From CALARM01 sp964431735 (GTDB lineage Bacteria > Vulcanimicrobiota > SpSt-956 > JAKJGF01), in the NCBI GenBank assembly GCA_964431735.1, contig CAYSLJ010000162.1, positions 1-15,449 on the forward strand: a stretch of 15,449 bases of DNA. Direction: 5' to 3'. This document shows, piece by piece, positions 1 to 7,741 of the stretch (positions are counted from its first letter, which is position 1; each line of letters begins with the position of its first letter). The notes beneath the pieces are model-generated. The model saw only the letters and a program-made list of their open reading frames with translations. It searched no databases and was not told where the DNA came from. The position numbers and the translations under genes were made by a program.

Positions 1-13
1 CGCGTGACGGGAG
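1..13 (+). repeat. End of a heptamer array cut by the window edge
   Basis: The first 13 bases, cgcgtgacgggag, are identical to the right end of the array at 1579-1610, so they look like the tail of another four-heptamer array whose body lies outside the window. It sits 45 bp upstream of the exporter gene. Confidence 0.6.
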
Positions 14-58
14 AAGACAGATTTACTGATTGTTCAATTTTGTAAGAACATTGAATTT

Positions 59-1501
59 ATGAAAGAATTTATAATTACAGATAAAAAAATACAGATCTGG
101 CTTGTAATAAGTGTTTCCTTCAGTGCGTTTATAACACTGCTCGATGATTATATACTCAGTATTTCCCTTCCTACTATTTCTTCTTATTTCAATGTAAGCA
201 CAGGTACTGTTACATGGCTGCTCCTGAGCTATCTTTTAATCATGAGCAGCACCCTTCTTATATTCGGAAAACTGGGAGATAAGATTGGTTTAAAGAAAAT
301 TTTTATCGCAGGCTATATATTTTTTACAGCAGGGAGCCTTCTCTGCGGAATTTCCATTAATATTTCCATGCTTATATTATCCCGTGTTATTCAGGGACTC
401 GGCGGCGCCATGCTCTTTGTTACAGGTTTTGCCATTATGTCTAAATTTCTGCCGTCACATATTATGGGATGGGCATTCAGTATGATATCAGCCTTTTCTG
501 CTGCTGGTGTTACAGTAGGTTCCCCTCTGGGAGGTTTCATAACTGCATGGCTTAACTGGAGGTGGATATTTTTTGTAAATGTTCCTGTCTGTCTCGTTGC
601 AATTATTATTTCCTGGAAGGTAATACCTGATGAAAAGAAAATAATACCTCCTGATTTTCTGTATGGCTTTGATATAACCGGAAGTTTTTTGAGCTTCTTA
701 TCTCCATTTTTACTGCTCTATGGACTTAATAGAGGAGGCGAAGCAGGATGGACATCTTTTACGGTTATAGCATGTATTGTTATATCATTAATTTTATTTG
801 TAATTTTTATCTTATGGGAGAAACATGTAAAGGAACCTATCATGGATCTGACTATTTTTAAGATAAAATCTTTTTCATCTGCCAATATATCTACTTTTCT
901 TGCGGTTATGACACGGTCAGGTCATATGCTTCTCATACCTTTTTATATGCAGTTCATAAAGGGGCTTACTCCTGAAAAAGCAGGTATGGCTTTGATTGTA
1001 TTTTCCTGTGTATATACTGTTTCATCCCTTATAAGCGGCAGAATGGCTGATAAAATAAATCCTTTTTATCTTTACTCTATTGCTATGATACTGGGAGGAG
1101 CTTCCTGTATTACCTTCTGTTTTACCCTTAACAGTCCCGGTCTTTTGAATCTCTTTATTTTTCTCATATGGTTTGCCGTAGCATTCGGCATGTTTATGTC
1201 ACCCAATAATAAATACGTTATGAGTCTTATACCTCCTGAGAAAAAGGGGAGTGCTTCCGGTGTTTTCAATACTGTAAGCAGTCTGGCCCTTGTCATGGGA
1301 GTCTGTATTTTAGAAGCTGTTTTTTCTTCTTCTCTTCCGGAAAATATTTCCTCTTCGAGTCTTTCTGTAGCAAAGATTCCTTCCCATATATTACTGAGAG
1401 GATTTTTCAATGCCTATCTTCTGGCAGGATTGTTCTGTTTTTCTTCAGGGATTATATCTTTAATAAGAGGAAGCAGCCAGCCGGTATTGAAGAAGAAATA
1501 A
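59..1501 (+). CDS. MFS exporter, DHA2 (EmrB/QacA) type, 14 predicted TM helices
   Basis: This is an inner-membrane proton-coupled drug or solute exporter of the major facilitator superfamily. The 480-aa length and near-continuous hydrophobic segments suit the 14-helix DHA2 subfamily. Helix 1 carries LDDYILSISLPTI, matching the family's LDxTIVNVALP. The loop after helix 2 carries motif A (FGKLGDKIGLKK, about residues 69-80). Helix 5 carries the antiporter motif C (GVTVGSPLGGF, about 149-159). The chain ends in a Lys-rich tail. The ATG at 59 has no clear Shine-Dalgarno sequence in front of it, but no better start is seen. It is a monocistronic unit converging on the minus-strand GNAT gene. The substrate cannot be told from sequence, and the gene is too far from lanM (10 kb) to be called its exporter. 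Confidence 0.92.
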   Translation: MKEFIITDKKIQIWLVISVSFSAFITLLDDYILSISLPTISSYFNVSTGTVTWLLLSYLLIMSSTLLIFGKLGDKIGLKKIFIAGYIFFTAGSLLCGISINISMLILSRVIQGLGGAMLFVTGFAIMSKFLPSHIMGWAFSMISAFSAAGVTVGSPLGGFITAWLNWRWIFFVNVPVCLVAIIISWKVIPDEKKIIPPDFLYGFDITGSFLSFLSPFLLLYGLNRGGEAGWTSFTVIACIVISLILFVIFILWEKHVKEPIMDLTIFKIKSFSSANISTFLAVMTRSGHMLLIPFYMQFIKGLTPEKAGMALIVFSCVYTVSSLISGRMADKINPFYLYSIAMILGGASCITFCFTLNSPGLLNLFIFLIWFAVAFGMFMSPNNKYVMSLIPPEKKGSASGVFNTVSSLALVMGVCILEAVFSSSLPENISSSSLSVAKIPSHILLRGFFNAYLLAGLFCFSSGIISLIRGSSQPVLKKK

Positions 1502-1578
1502 AGCTCATAGCTGAAGGCTTACCAAATTTCATTTCTTAGTATCATAACAGATAAATTAGTAACCAGAATCTTATTCAT

Positions 1579-1610
1579 CGTGACGCGTAACGCGTAACGC
1601 GTGACGGGAG
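1579..1610 (+). repeat. Four-heptamer array (cgtRacg x4 + ggag)
   Basis: Units are cgtgacg, cgtaacg, cgtaacg and cgtgacg, followed by ggag. Each unit junction makes the palindrome ACGCGT. It lies between convergent genes and is the inverted partner of the array at 1720-1751. The two 32-bp copies match at 30 positions. Confidence 0.9.
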
Positions 1611-1618
1611 TAAAAACG

Positions 1619-1648
1619 TTATGTATAAATATGATACATAATTTTTTT
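1619..1648 (+). terminator. AT-rich hairpin plus T-tract, candidate terminator of the exporter gene
   Basis: TTATGTAT and ATACATAA form a perfect 8-bp stem around a 7-nt loop (1619-1641), followed at once by seven T residues (1642-1648). The form is that of an intrinsic terminator, but the stem has only two G-C pairs and lies 118 bp past the stop, so it is weak. It also sits inside the spacer between the two inverted heptamer arrays. The rest of the 289-bp gap 1502-1790 holds only these arrays and short inverted repeats. Confidence 0.3.
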
Positions 1649-1719
1649 GGATACCTTTTTACCTGGAGCGGTACTTAGGGACTGTAAAAAAATAACTCTG
1701 TCAAATTATGGTTATTGTC

Positions 1720-1751
1720 CTCGCGTCACGCGTCACGCGTTACGCGTCACG
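1720..1751 (-). repeat. Four-heptamer array, inverted copy
   Basis: Read on the minus strand from 1751: cgtgacg, cgtaacg, cgtgacg, cgtgacg, then cgag. It is inverted relative to 1579-1610 with 109 bp between them, so the pair could form a long cruciform or RNA hairpin between the convergent genes. Confidence 0.9.
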
Positions 1752-1763
1752 ATTGAAAATATG

Positions 1764-1791
1764 ATAAGGTTATTTTTTTACAACCCCTTAT
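1764..1791 (-). terminator. Weak hairpin after the GNAT gene
   Basis: ATAAGG (1764-1769) pairs with CCTTAT (1786-1791), overlapping the stop codon of the minus-strand GNAT gene. The U-tract after it on that strand is poor, so this is only a possible terminator. Confidence 0.2.
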
Positions 1792-2813
1792 TACAAAGAT
1801 TGTTCTCTATCGTTCTTTATTATTTCTAATAATTTTTTTGCTTTCTCCGTATAAAGTTTGATACTGTTGAAATCAGGAATGGTAAGAGTTTTTTGCATTA
1901 AAATACCATCGTTTTTAAACCATGCCGGTATATAACCTCCCAGGAAATAACCTTTTTTTCTGAGTTTTTCTATTATTCTCCCTGCCCATGGTTTTCCAAG
2001 ATTAATAAAAAATTGAAATATGAGAGTATTATTGTTTCTTCCCTTTTGTTCCAGATCTTCTAAAACCATATCAAAATCGCTGCCTCCCATGATAACATTA
2101 AACCTTCCCACAGAGGCATAGGGGAAGAAATTAACAGATATGTTGCTTTTTATATCACATGGAATTGGCTCTGTCGAATATGTAATGGTTCTCTGAATAT
2201 TCAGATCACTCAATATATAATCTATTTCTTTTCTATAAACAGAAGGAATAAATACTTCCTGTTTACTGTCATTATAGGGGTGGAGCTGTATGATACATGA
2301 TACTCTTCCGGGAGCACTCTGTTCTTTTGTATAAGCTTCCTGAGGCATGACATCAATTTCAATTGCCACATCAGCTGCCTCGCTCCGTGATGCAATCTTC
2401 TGTGAAATAATATGGTTACATACCGATTCTCCATAAATACCGTCAATGGTTAACCGGGGTATAAGTATATCAAAAATATATCTGTTAATTTTATAAATAG
2501 CAAAGGTTTTTCTATAGGATGGTAATACCAGATATTGACCTCCTTCATAAAGATCCCGGTTGGGAGGAGAACTTCGATACATGGCTCCATGGGCTATAAT
2601 ATCTCCTTTTTCAGTCCTGCCTACAATGGAATAAATATTCCCTTTTTGATTTTCTTCTGTGATCCTGTCCGGCATATAATATGTTTCTATCGGATAAGCT
2701 GAACCGTATATAGCATGGAAGAGATGAGCAATTCCTTTTGCATCTTCAGGTCTGAACAGGTCTATTTCAAAAGATTGATTGGGCTCTATAGTAATATCAT
2801 GATTGATTCTCAT
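1791..2813 (-). CDS. GNAT-like acyltransferase protein, two-domain, paralogue of the kinase-GNAT fusion
   Basis: A 340-aa soluble protein. The N-terminal half (about 15-200) has GNAT features: an opening FRPEDAKGIAHLF helix and a degenerate acyl-CoA loop, YLVLPSYRKTFAIYK (about 94-108), where the usual R/QxxGxG/A is not intact. The C-terminal half (about 200-325) looks like a second GNAT-like fold ending in LRKKGYFLGGYIPAW. Both halves align by eye with residues 162-442 of the protein at 7728-9056, including a shared YY.P..IT motif and the C-terminal β-strand pattern. The ATG has an AAGGAG sequence overlapping the stop of the upstream FeS/FAD gene, 15 bp away, so it is the last gene of the operon. 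The substrate is unknown. Catalytic activity is uncertain because the CoA loop is degenerate. Confidence 0.72.
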   Translation of the reverse strand: MRINHDITIEPNQSFEIDLFRPEDAKGIAHLFHAIYGSAYPIETYYMPDRITEENQKGNIYSIVGRTEKGDIIAHGAMYRSSPPNRDLYEGGQYLVLPSYRKTFAIYKINRYIFDILIPRLTIDGIYGESVCNHIISQKIASRSEAADVAIEIDVMPQEAYTKEQSAPGRVSCIIQLHPYNDSKQEVFIPSVYRKEIDYILSDLNIQRTITYSTEPIPCDIKSNISVNFFPYASVGRFNVIMGGSDFDMVLEDLEQKGRNNNTLIFQFFINLGKPWAGRIIEKLRKKGYFLGGYIPAWFKNDGILMQKTLTIPDFNSIKLYTEKAKKLLEIIKNDREQSL

Positions 2814-2828
2814 TGTTTTTACAACTCC

Positions 2829-4172
2829 TTATTTATAAATAGCAAGACGGAGCATTAAATTACCTGATGTATTTCTCCTGTATTCCGCACTTGCTCTTAT
2901 ATCATCTACAGGTTTTACGGATTTTTTTACCCTTTCCGATGCCATTTTAAGATTTTCTATCGAAAGAGTTTTACCGTTTAATATTTTATCAATTTCAGGT
3001 GACCTTACAATTGTAGTACCCACACTGCCCCAGGCAAATCTGGATTTTTCTATTATTCCGTCAGTGTTGATTTTTAAGAGAGCTGCAAAACTTGCAATTG
3101 AAATAGCAAGAGATTTCCTCTGTCCGACTTTCTCAAAATGGTGAATATTAAATTCAGAAGGTTTTTTTATAACTATACCTGTAAGGATTTCTCCGTCTTT
3201 TAAATCTGTTTTGCCGGGCCCTTTTATAAAATCTTCAACAGGAATTTTTCTTGTTGAATCTTCTGACGTTACCTCAAGTTCTGTGTCAAAGAGATAAAGA
3301 GGGGGAAGACTGTCTCCGGCAGGGGAGGCAGTACAGATATTTCCTCCTATAGTTGCCATGTTTCTTATATTATGCCCTCCAATTTCACTCATTGCTTTTA
3401 CAAGTAATGGTATTTCTTTTTTTACAACAGGATTATAGATAATCTGATTGATAGTTGTACCGGGGCCAATCCATATATTATCACCACAGTCTTTTATGCC
3501 TTTAAGTTTTTCAATATCTTCTATAAATATTAATGTATGTTCCCTGTATCTTTTTTTTACCAGAAGGTCAGTTCCTCCTGCACAGATCAATGGAGACGGC
3601 TCTTCTTTTAAAATTTTCCACATTTCTTCTAATGTTTCGGGCATAAATATTTTTTTTATGGTTTTTTCCCGGTAAATATGTGATGTGTGACGGTGCGGGG
3701 CACAATTCGCCGGTAACTGCTCACTGCTCACTGCTTCTATGGCATCTACAATCTTTTGATAACCTGTACATCTGCAAAGATTTCCGCTTATACCTTTCCT
3801 TATTTCTTCTCTTGAAGATTCTGGATTTTTCTCCGTTATATCCAGTGCTGTAAGAACCATTCCCGGTGTGCAGAACCCGCACTGAACTGCTCCATATTTA
3901 ATAAAAGCTTCCTGGAGGGGATGAAGTTTTCCCTTTTGAGATAATCCTTCAATTGTAGTAATATGTTTCCCGTCAATTTGAGGAGCTACCATAAGACAGG
4001 CTAGGCGTGTTTCATTATTAACAAAAACAGTACATCCTGAACATTCACCTGAACTGCATCCTTCTTTTGTGCCTGTAAGTCCCAGATCTTCTCTTATTAT
4101 ATCTATTACTCTTCTGTCATATGGTACATCTATTTCAATATTTTTTCCATTAATAATAAAGGAGATTTTCAT
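2829..4172 (-). CDS. Xanthine dehydrogenase family small subunit, 2Fe-2S + FAD domains fused
   Basis: This is the electron-transfer subunit of a molybdenum hydroxylase, carrying two [2Fe-2S] clusters and FAD. Residues 1-75 form the ferredoxin-like domain with Cys39, Cys44, Cys47 and Cys59. Residues 80-140 form the second cluster domain, with Cys98 and Cys101 (CGFC) and Cys133 and Cys135 (CRC). The FAD domain starts near 175, with AGGTDLL (198-204) and the signature ATIGGNICTASPAGD (273-287). The total of 447 aa fits the fused small subunit of two-subunit XDHs. Its ATG lies in an ATGA overlap with the stop of the large subunit, implying translational coupling. Oddly, the linker at 147-166 is encoded by a palindromic heptamer repeat (3680-3738). 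Electrons presumably pass from the Mo site through the clusters to FAD and on to NAD or another acceptor. Confidence 0.93.
   Translation of the reverse strand: MKISFIINGKNIEIDVPYDRRVIDIIREDLGLTGTKEGCSSGECSGCTVFVNNETRLACLMVAPQIDGKHITTIEGLSQKGKLHPLQEAFIKYGAVQCGFCTPGMVLTALDITEKNPESSREEIRKGISGNLCRCTGYQKIVDAIEAVSSEQLPANCAPHRHTSHIYREKTIKKIFMPETLEEMWKILKEEPSPLICAGGTDLLVKKRYREHTLIFIEDIEKLKGIKDCGDNIWIGPGTTINQIIYNPVVKKEIPLLVKAMSEIGGHNIRNMATIGGNICTASPAGDSLPPLYLFDTELEVTSEDSTRKIPVEDFIKGPGKTDLKDGEILTGIVIKKPSEFNIHHFEKVGQRKSLAISIASFAALLKINTDGIIEKSRFAWGSVGTTIVRSPEIDKILNGKTLSIENLKMASERVKKSVKPVDDIRASAEYRRNTSGNLMLRLAIYK
3680..3738. repeat. Palindromic heptamer element inside the FeS/FAD gene
   Basis: On the plus strand, gtgatgt and gtgacgg (3680-3693) run into a GTGC-ggg-GCAC hairpin (3693-3703). 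Two tgctcac units and a partial one follow in the opposite sense (3718-3738). The arrangement, GTGA units then a small GC hairpin then TCAC units, copies the intergenic elements. It is translated on the minus strand without stop as about 20 linker residues (roughly 147-166). Confidence 0.65.
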
Positions 4173-6445
4173 AACGTTTTTCTCTTTTCTAACATTTTTT
4201 CACCTGTAAATGGCGCCTCTTTTATATAAATCCCACATGCATCATATATAGCGTTTGCTACAGCAGGTAACGGGCCATTTATACCTATCTCACCTATGCC
4301 CTTCATACCGAAAGGCCCTGACATTTCATTTGTCTTTACAGGGATTGAAATTATATCGGGAATATCCATAGCTCCCGGTATTATATAGGTAGCAAGGTTA
4401 TCTGTCAGAATATGTCCCTTTTTAACAATAAAATCTTCCATTATGGCATAGCCCAGTCCCTGTGCGACAGAGCCATGAACCTGCTGGTCATATATAATTG
4501 GATTTATTACCTGACCTCCGTCTGTTACGGCAAGATATTTTTTTATTTCTATATGTCCTGTAAGTTCATCTATTTCTATATATACAAGATGGGCGCCATA
4601 GGAAAATATTATATGAGGAAACCCGAAAAGAAGTCCTTCCGACGAATGTGGAACTTCTTTACATACAGGTGCGACATAGTGATTTACACAGATTCGTTCA
4701 ACATCTTTCATATATGTTCCGAGTTTTTCCAGAGAAATTTCTCTTCCATCCTGTTTGTTAACGACTTTACCGGGTATTAATTTGAGATTATCATCATTAT
4801 CTGTAAAGAGAAAAAGGCCTGCTCTGTTTATAAGAGTCTCTTTTAAATCCTCACAGGCTTTTATGAGGGCTTTCCCGTAGGTATATGTGGTACGGCCAGC
4901 AGTAGAAGAGCCTGAAGGATGGGAGATTGATGTGTCAGGTTGGATAAGTTCCATATCTTCTGTATTCTGTGATAGAATTTCTCCTGCTATTTGAAGAAAT
5001 GTAGGAGAATTTCCCTGTCCCATATCTGAAACACCGTTATATACTCTGATTTTACCTTTTTCTGTAAGTTCTACCTTTGCTATGGCACTGTCTCTTACAT
5101 TTTTTCCGTAACCTGCGGCATTGAATACAGCTGCCAGCCCTGTTCCTCTCTTTTTAAAAACAGATGCTTTCTTTTTCCATTCCTCTTTTTCTTTCCAGAT
5201 GGAGTGATTTTTTATTGTTTCAAGACATTCCTTTATACCGGTAGAGTGGGGCAGAGTTACTCCAGAACAGTTTTTATCTCCTTTTTTTAGAGCATGTTTC
5301 AGCCGGAAATCCAGAACATCGACAGATAGTTTTTCTGCTATTCTGTTTATCATAGCTTCAAATGCAAAGCTTACCTGTGCCACACCGAATGCTCTCATAG
5401 CACCTGCTACAGGATTATTTGTATAAACACACCATCCTTCAATAAGTGTATTGGGGATTTTATAAGGTCCTCCGGCATGTTCCATGGCAAGCTCTAAAAC
5501 TTCTCCTCCGAGATGGGCATAGGCACCGGTATCAAAATAAAGACGACAGTGGAGACTATGAAGAGTTCCGTCCTTTGCTCCCACTTTATAGTGCATTGTT
5601 GCCCTGTGCCGTTTGTACCCTCCGAGAAAACTTTCTTCTCTGTCCCATACCATTTTTACAGGTCTTCCTCCCGAGTTGAGTGCTGAAAGAGCCAGCAGAC
5701 ACTGTACTGTTGAACCGTCTTTCCCTCCGAAGGCTCCTCCGAGACAGGGGCTTATGATGCGGATTTTTTCTACCTGAAGTCCGAGTGCATGGGCAATTTC
5801 AAATCTGTCTCTGAAAGGTGCCTGGGTGGATATGGTCATAACAATAGTTCCATCTTTTTCCTCACAGGCCAATCCATTTTCCGTCTCCAGAAAACCATGA
5901 GCCTGAACGGGCGTTCTAAAAGTTTCCTCTATGATTACATCACATTCTTTAAAAGAATCTATAGCTTCTCCTGTTTTTATAGTTCCATGAACAAGAATAT
6001 TTCCGTTTTTATTTTCCTCATGTACCAATGGCGCATCACATTTCATTGCCTGTTCAGTATCAAATACTGCCTCTAAAGGTTCAATATCGATTTTTATTAC
6101 TTCAAGAGCCTCTTTAAGTATATCTTTACTTTCTGCCAGTACAAGAGCTACAGGATCGCCTGAGTATCGAACTTTACTGTCTGCAATAACGGGCATATCT
6201 TTATGAATGATTCCCTGTCTGTTTGTCCCGGGAACATCTTTACCTGTAAGTATTTTGACGACACCGGGTATTTTTTCTGCAGATGATACATCAATATGTT
6301 TTATTTTTCCATGTGGAAGTCCGGCTCTTTTAACTCCTGCCCAGAGCATATGTTCCATATAACAGTCTATGGCAAATTTTTCTTCCCCTGTCACTTTAGT
6401 TCTGGCATCAAATCTGGGTATGTTGGTTCCTATAATACTTTTCAA
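4169..6445 (-). CDS. Xanthine dehydrogenase family molybdopterin-binding (large) subunit
   Basis: This is the catalytic subunit that binds the molybdenum-pterin cofactor and hydroxylates an aldehyde or N-heterocycle. The 758-aa chain has the N-terminal a/b hammerhead domain (about 15-125, opening with IPRFDARTKVTGEEKFA) and then the Mo-binding domains. Visible motifs are STQAPF (206-211), GGAFGGKDG (236-244), GAMRAFG (348-354) and KGIGEIG, with the catalytic-base Glu at 719 (equivalent to bovine Glu1261). By manual alignment, bovine Glu802 corresponds to Asp243 and Arg880 falls near Leu319, while Phe914 matches Phe353, so xanthine itself is doubtful. The start is TTG with GGTGAG just upstream. 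The N-terminus fits the family and the first internal Met would cut the domain. The end overlaps the small-subunit ATG by 4 bp. The XdhC-type maturation chaperone is not in the window. Confidence 0.93.
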   Translation of the reverse strand: MKSIIGTNIPRFDARTKVTGEEKFAIDCYMEHMLWAGVKRAGLPHGKIKHIDVSSAEKIPGVVKILTGKDVPGTNRQGIIHKDMPVIADSKVRYSGDPVALVLAESKDILKEALEVIKIDIEPLEAVFDTEQAMKCDAPLVHEENKNGNILVHGTIKTGEAIDSFKECDVIIEETFRTPVQAHGFLETENGLACEEKDGTIVMTISTQAPFRDRFEIAHALGLQVEKIRIISPCLGGAFGGKDGSTVQCLLALSALNSGGRPVKMVWDREESFLGGYKRHRATMHYKVGAKDGTLHSLHCRLYFDTGAYAHLGGEVLELAMEHAGGPYKIPNTLIEGWCVYTNNPVAGAMRAFGVAQVSFAFEAMINRIAEKLSVDVLDFRLKHALKKGDKNCSGVTLPHSTGIKECLETIKNHSIWKEKEEWKKKASVFKKRGTGLAAVFNAAGYGKNVRDSAIAKVELTEKGKIRVYNGVSDMGQGNSPTFLQIAGEILSQNTEDMELIQPDTSISHPSGSSTAGRTTYTYGKALIKACEDLKETLINRAGLFLFTDNDDNLKLIPGKVVNKQDGREISLEKLGTYMKDVERICVNHYVAPVCKEVPHSSEGLLFGFPHIIFSYGAHLVYIEIDELTGHIEIKKYLAVTDGGQVINPIIYDQQVHGSVAQGLGYAIMEDFIVKKGHILTDNLATYIIPGAMDIPDIISIPVKTNEMSGPFGMKGIGEIGINGPLPAVANAIYDACGIYIKEAPFTGEKMLEKRKTL

Positions 6446-6468
6446 TTACTCACCGCTTTCGATATAAT

Positions 6469-6496
6469 CGTGACGCGTAACGCGTAACCCGTGACT
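6469..6496 (+). repeat. Four-heptamer array (diverged)
   Basis: Units are cgtgacg, cgtaacg, cgtaacc and cgtgact, the last two each with one change, followed by gatg. It lies 23 bp upstream of the TTG start of the large subunit, in the 189-bp gap before it. Confidence 0.85.
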
Positions 6497-6520
6497 GATG
6501 GTTCGTGATGCGTATTTTCA

Positions 6521-6550
6521 CCGGTACCGGGCGATCACATGGTGTCGCCC
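6521..6550. repeat. REP-like GC palindromes between two heptamer arrays
   Basis: CCGGTACCGG (6521-6530) is a perfect 10-bp palindrome. It overlaps a hairpin, GGGCGAtCAC-ATG-GTGTCGCCC (6529-6550), with a 9-bp stem and one bulged base. Such a GC-rich hairpin in AT-rich DNA looks like a dispersed palindromic repeat and could also slow transcription between the aminotransferase and hydroxylase genes. Confidence 0.6.
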
Positions 6551-6557
6551 CTGCTAT

Positions 6558-6641
6558 TCACTCTTCACCCTTCACTTTTCACTCTTCACCCTTCACTTTT
6601 CACTCTTCACCCTTCACTCTTCACCCTTCACTTTTCACTCT
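6558..6641 (-). repeat. Twelve-unit heptamer array (tcactct / tcaccct / tcacttt)
   Basis: Twelve perfect-phase 7-bp units run tcactct, tcaccct, tcacttt, twice over and then with variations. On the minus strand every unit contains GTGA, so stops occur in all three frames. The last unit (6635-6641) supplies the TGA stop of the aminotransferase gene. Confidence 0.93.
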
Positions 6642-7741
6642 TCTAGTATCTTCTTTAAAGCCTCAACAAAAGCTTCCATCACAGGTATAGTCGAAATAGT
6701 TACCCTTATATAATTGGGGAATCTAAAATCTGTCATACTTCTTATCATTATACCATTGTACATAAGTTTTTTATATGCCAGTGTATCACTCATAGGCAGG
6801 CGGATCATCATAAAATTTCCTTCACCCGTAGTATGTAACAGATTCATTCTGTCTATTTCGTAACCAAGAAATTCTTTCCCTTCTCTTGTCATTTTTCTGG
6901 TTTTTTCTATATGTTCTCTATTATTTTCAAGAGCTGCCACTGCCGCAATCTGTCCAATAGTATTGACTGAATAGGTAATATAAGTTTTCCTTATAATATC
7001 AACAGTGTTCATATCTCCCACCAGGTAGCCGATACGAAGACCTGCAAGACCGTACATCTTGGAGAAAGTCCTTATAACTACCAGATTGGGATAGTCCTTT
7101 ATTAAATTAATCCCATTCGGATAATCTCCGTTTTCTACGAATTCACAGTATGCTTCATCTAAAATTACTATCTGGTTTTCATTTATAGTATTTAAAAAAT
7201 TACGAAGAATTTCTGTTGTCCAGTAAGTGCCTGTAGGATTATTGGGATTACAGATGGCAATAATTTTACTTTTTTCATCAATAGCTTTTAATATAGCTCT
7301 GTCATCAAAAGTGAAATCCTTTAGAGGTATAAGCTTTACTTCTATACCGGAAAATTTTGCAACCCATTCGTAAACAGCAAAGGTTTTATCTGCTGTAATG
7401 ATATTATCACCGGCAGTACAGAAGGCTTTGATAATAGAAGTAATTATTTCATTTGCTCCGTTGCCTGTCATTATTTGATTCCTGTGGAGGCCATGTGTTT
7501 CCGCCAATTTTTCTCTTAAATAAAAACCGTCTCCGCTGGGATAGATGGAAGATTTTAATGGAGAAAATTTGGTAATAGCTTCACAGGCAGAAGGTGGAGG
7601 GCCAAGATGGTTTTCATTGTTATTAAGGCGAATAAGTCCGGTTATACCATATAACTTTTTCAGTTCTTCATCAGGTTTACTCGGTATATACGGTTCAAAA
7701 TCATGTAAATATGATGGAACAAGCCTGTCAATTGATTTCAT
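6635..7741 (-). CDS. hisC: HisC-type PLP-dependent aminotransferase (class I/II)
   Basis: This is a fold-type I aminotransferase of the histidinol-phosphate transaminase family, 368 aa, about the usual length. Visible motifs are the LNNNENHLGPPP entry (39-50), TGNGANEII (92-100), CNPNNPTG (164-171), LDEAY with the PLP-ring Asp195, TFSKMYGLAGLRIGY with the Schiff-base Lys228 and Arg236, and the C-terminal substrate-carboxylate or phosphate strand NYIRVTIST. The ATG lies inside the end of the upstream kinase-GNAT gene (14-bp overlap), with GGTGAT as the ribosome site. Its stop codon is made by a heptamer repeat. Since no other his genes are near, and it is coupled to a GNAT fusion and a Mo hydroxylase, it may act on another amino donor or acceptor. 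A stand-alone HisC role cannot be excluded. Confidence 0.88.
   Translation of the reverse strand: MKSIDRLVPSYLHDFEPYIPSKPDEELKKLYGITGLIRLNNNENHLGPPPSACEAITKFSPLKSSIYPSGDGFYLREKLAETHGLHRNQIMTGNGANEIITSIIKAFCTAGDNIITADKTFAVYEWVAKFSGIEVKLIPLKDFTFDDRAILKAIDEKSKIIAICNPNNPTGTYWTTEILRNFLNTINENQIVILDEAYCEFVENGDYPNGINLIKDYPNLVVIRTFSKMYGLAGLRIGYLVGDMNTVDIIRKTYITYSVNTIGQIAAVAALENNREHIEKTRKMTREGKEFLGYEIDRMNLLHTTGEGNFMMIRLPMSDTLAYKKLMYNGIMIRSMTDFRFPNYIRVTISTIPVMEAFVEALKKILEE

Noticed and set aside
59..1501. The exporter as the lanthipeptide exporter for LanM
   Set aside because: It is 10 kb from lanM with other units between. Class II systems normally use an ABC transporter with a peptidase domain, and nothing in the sequence links the two.
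1647..1829. Short plus-strand frame of 60 codons
   Set aside because: It reads through the array at 1720-1751 (CPRVTRHALRVT), has no ribosome site and overlaps the GNAT gene end.
6498..6713. Overlapping plus-strand frames encoding repeated FTLHFS or FTFHSS peptides
   Set aside because: They are translations of the tcacNNt heptamer array and the palindromes, with no ribosome site, and they run antisense into the aminotransferase gene.
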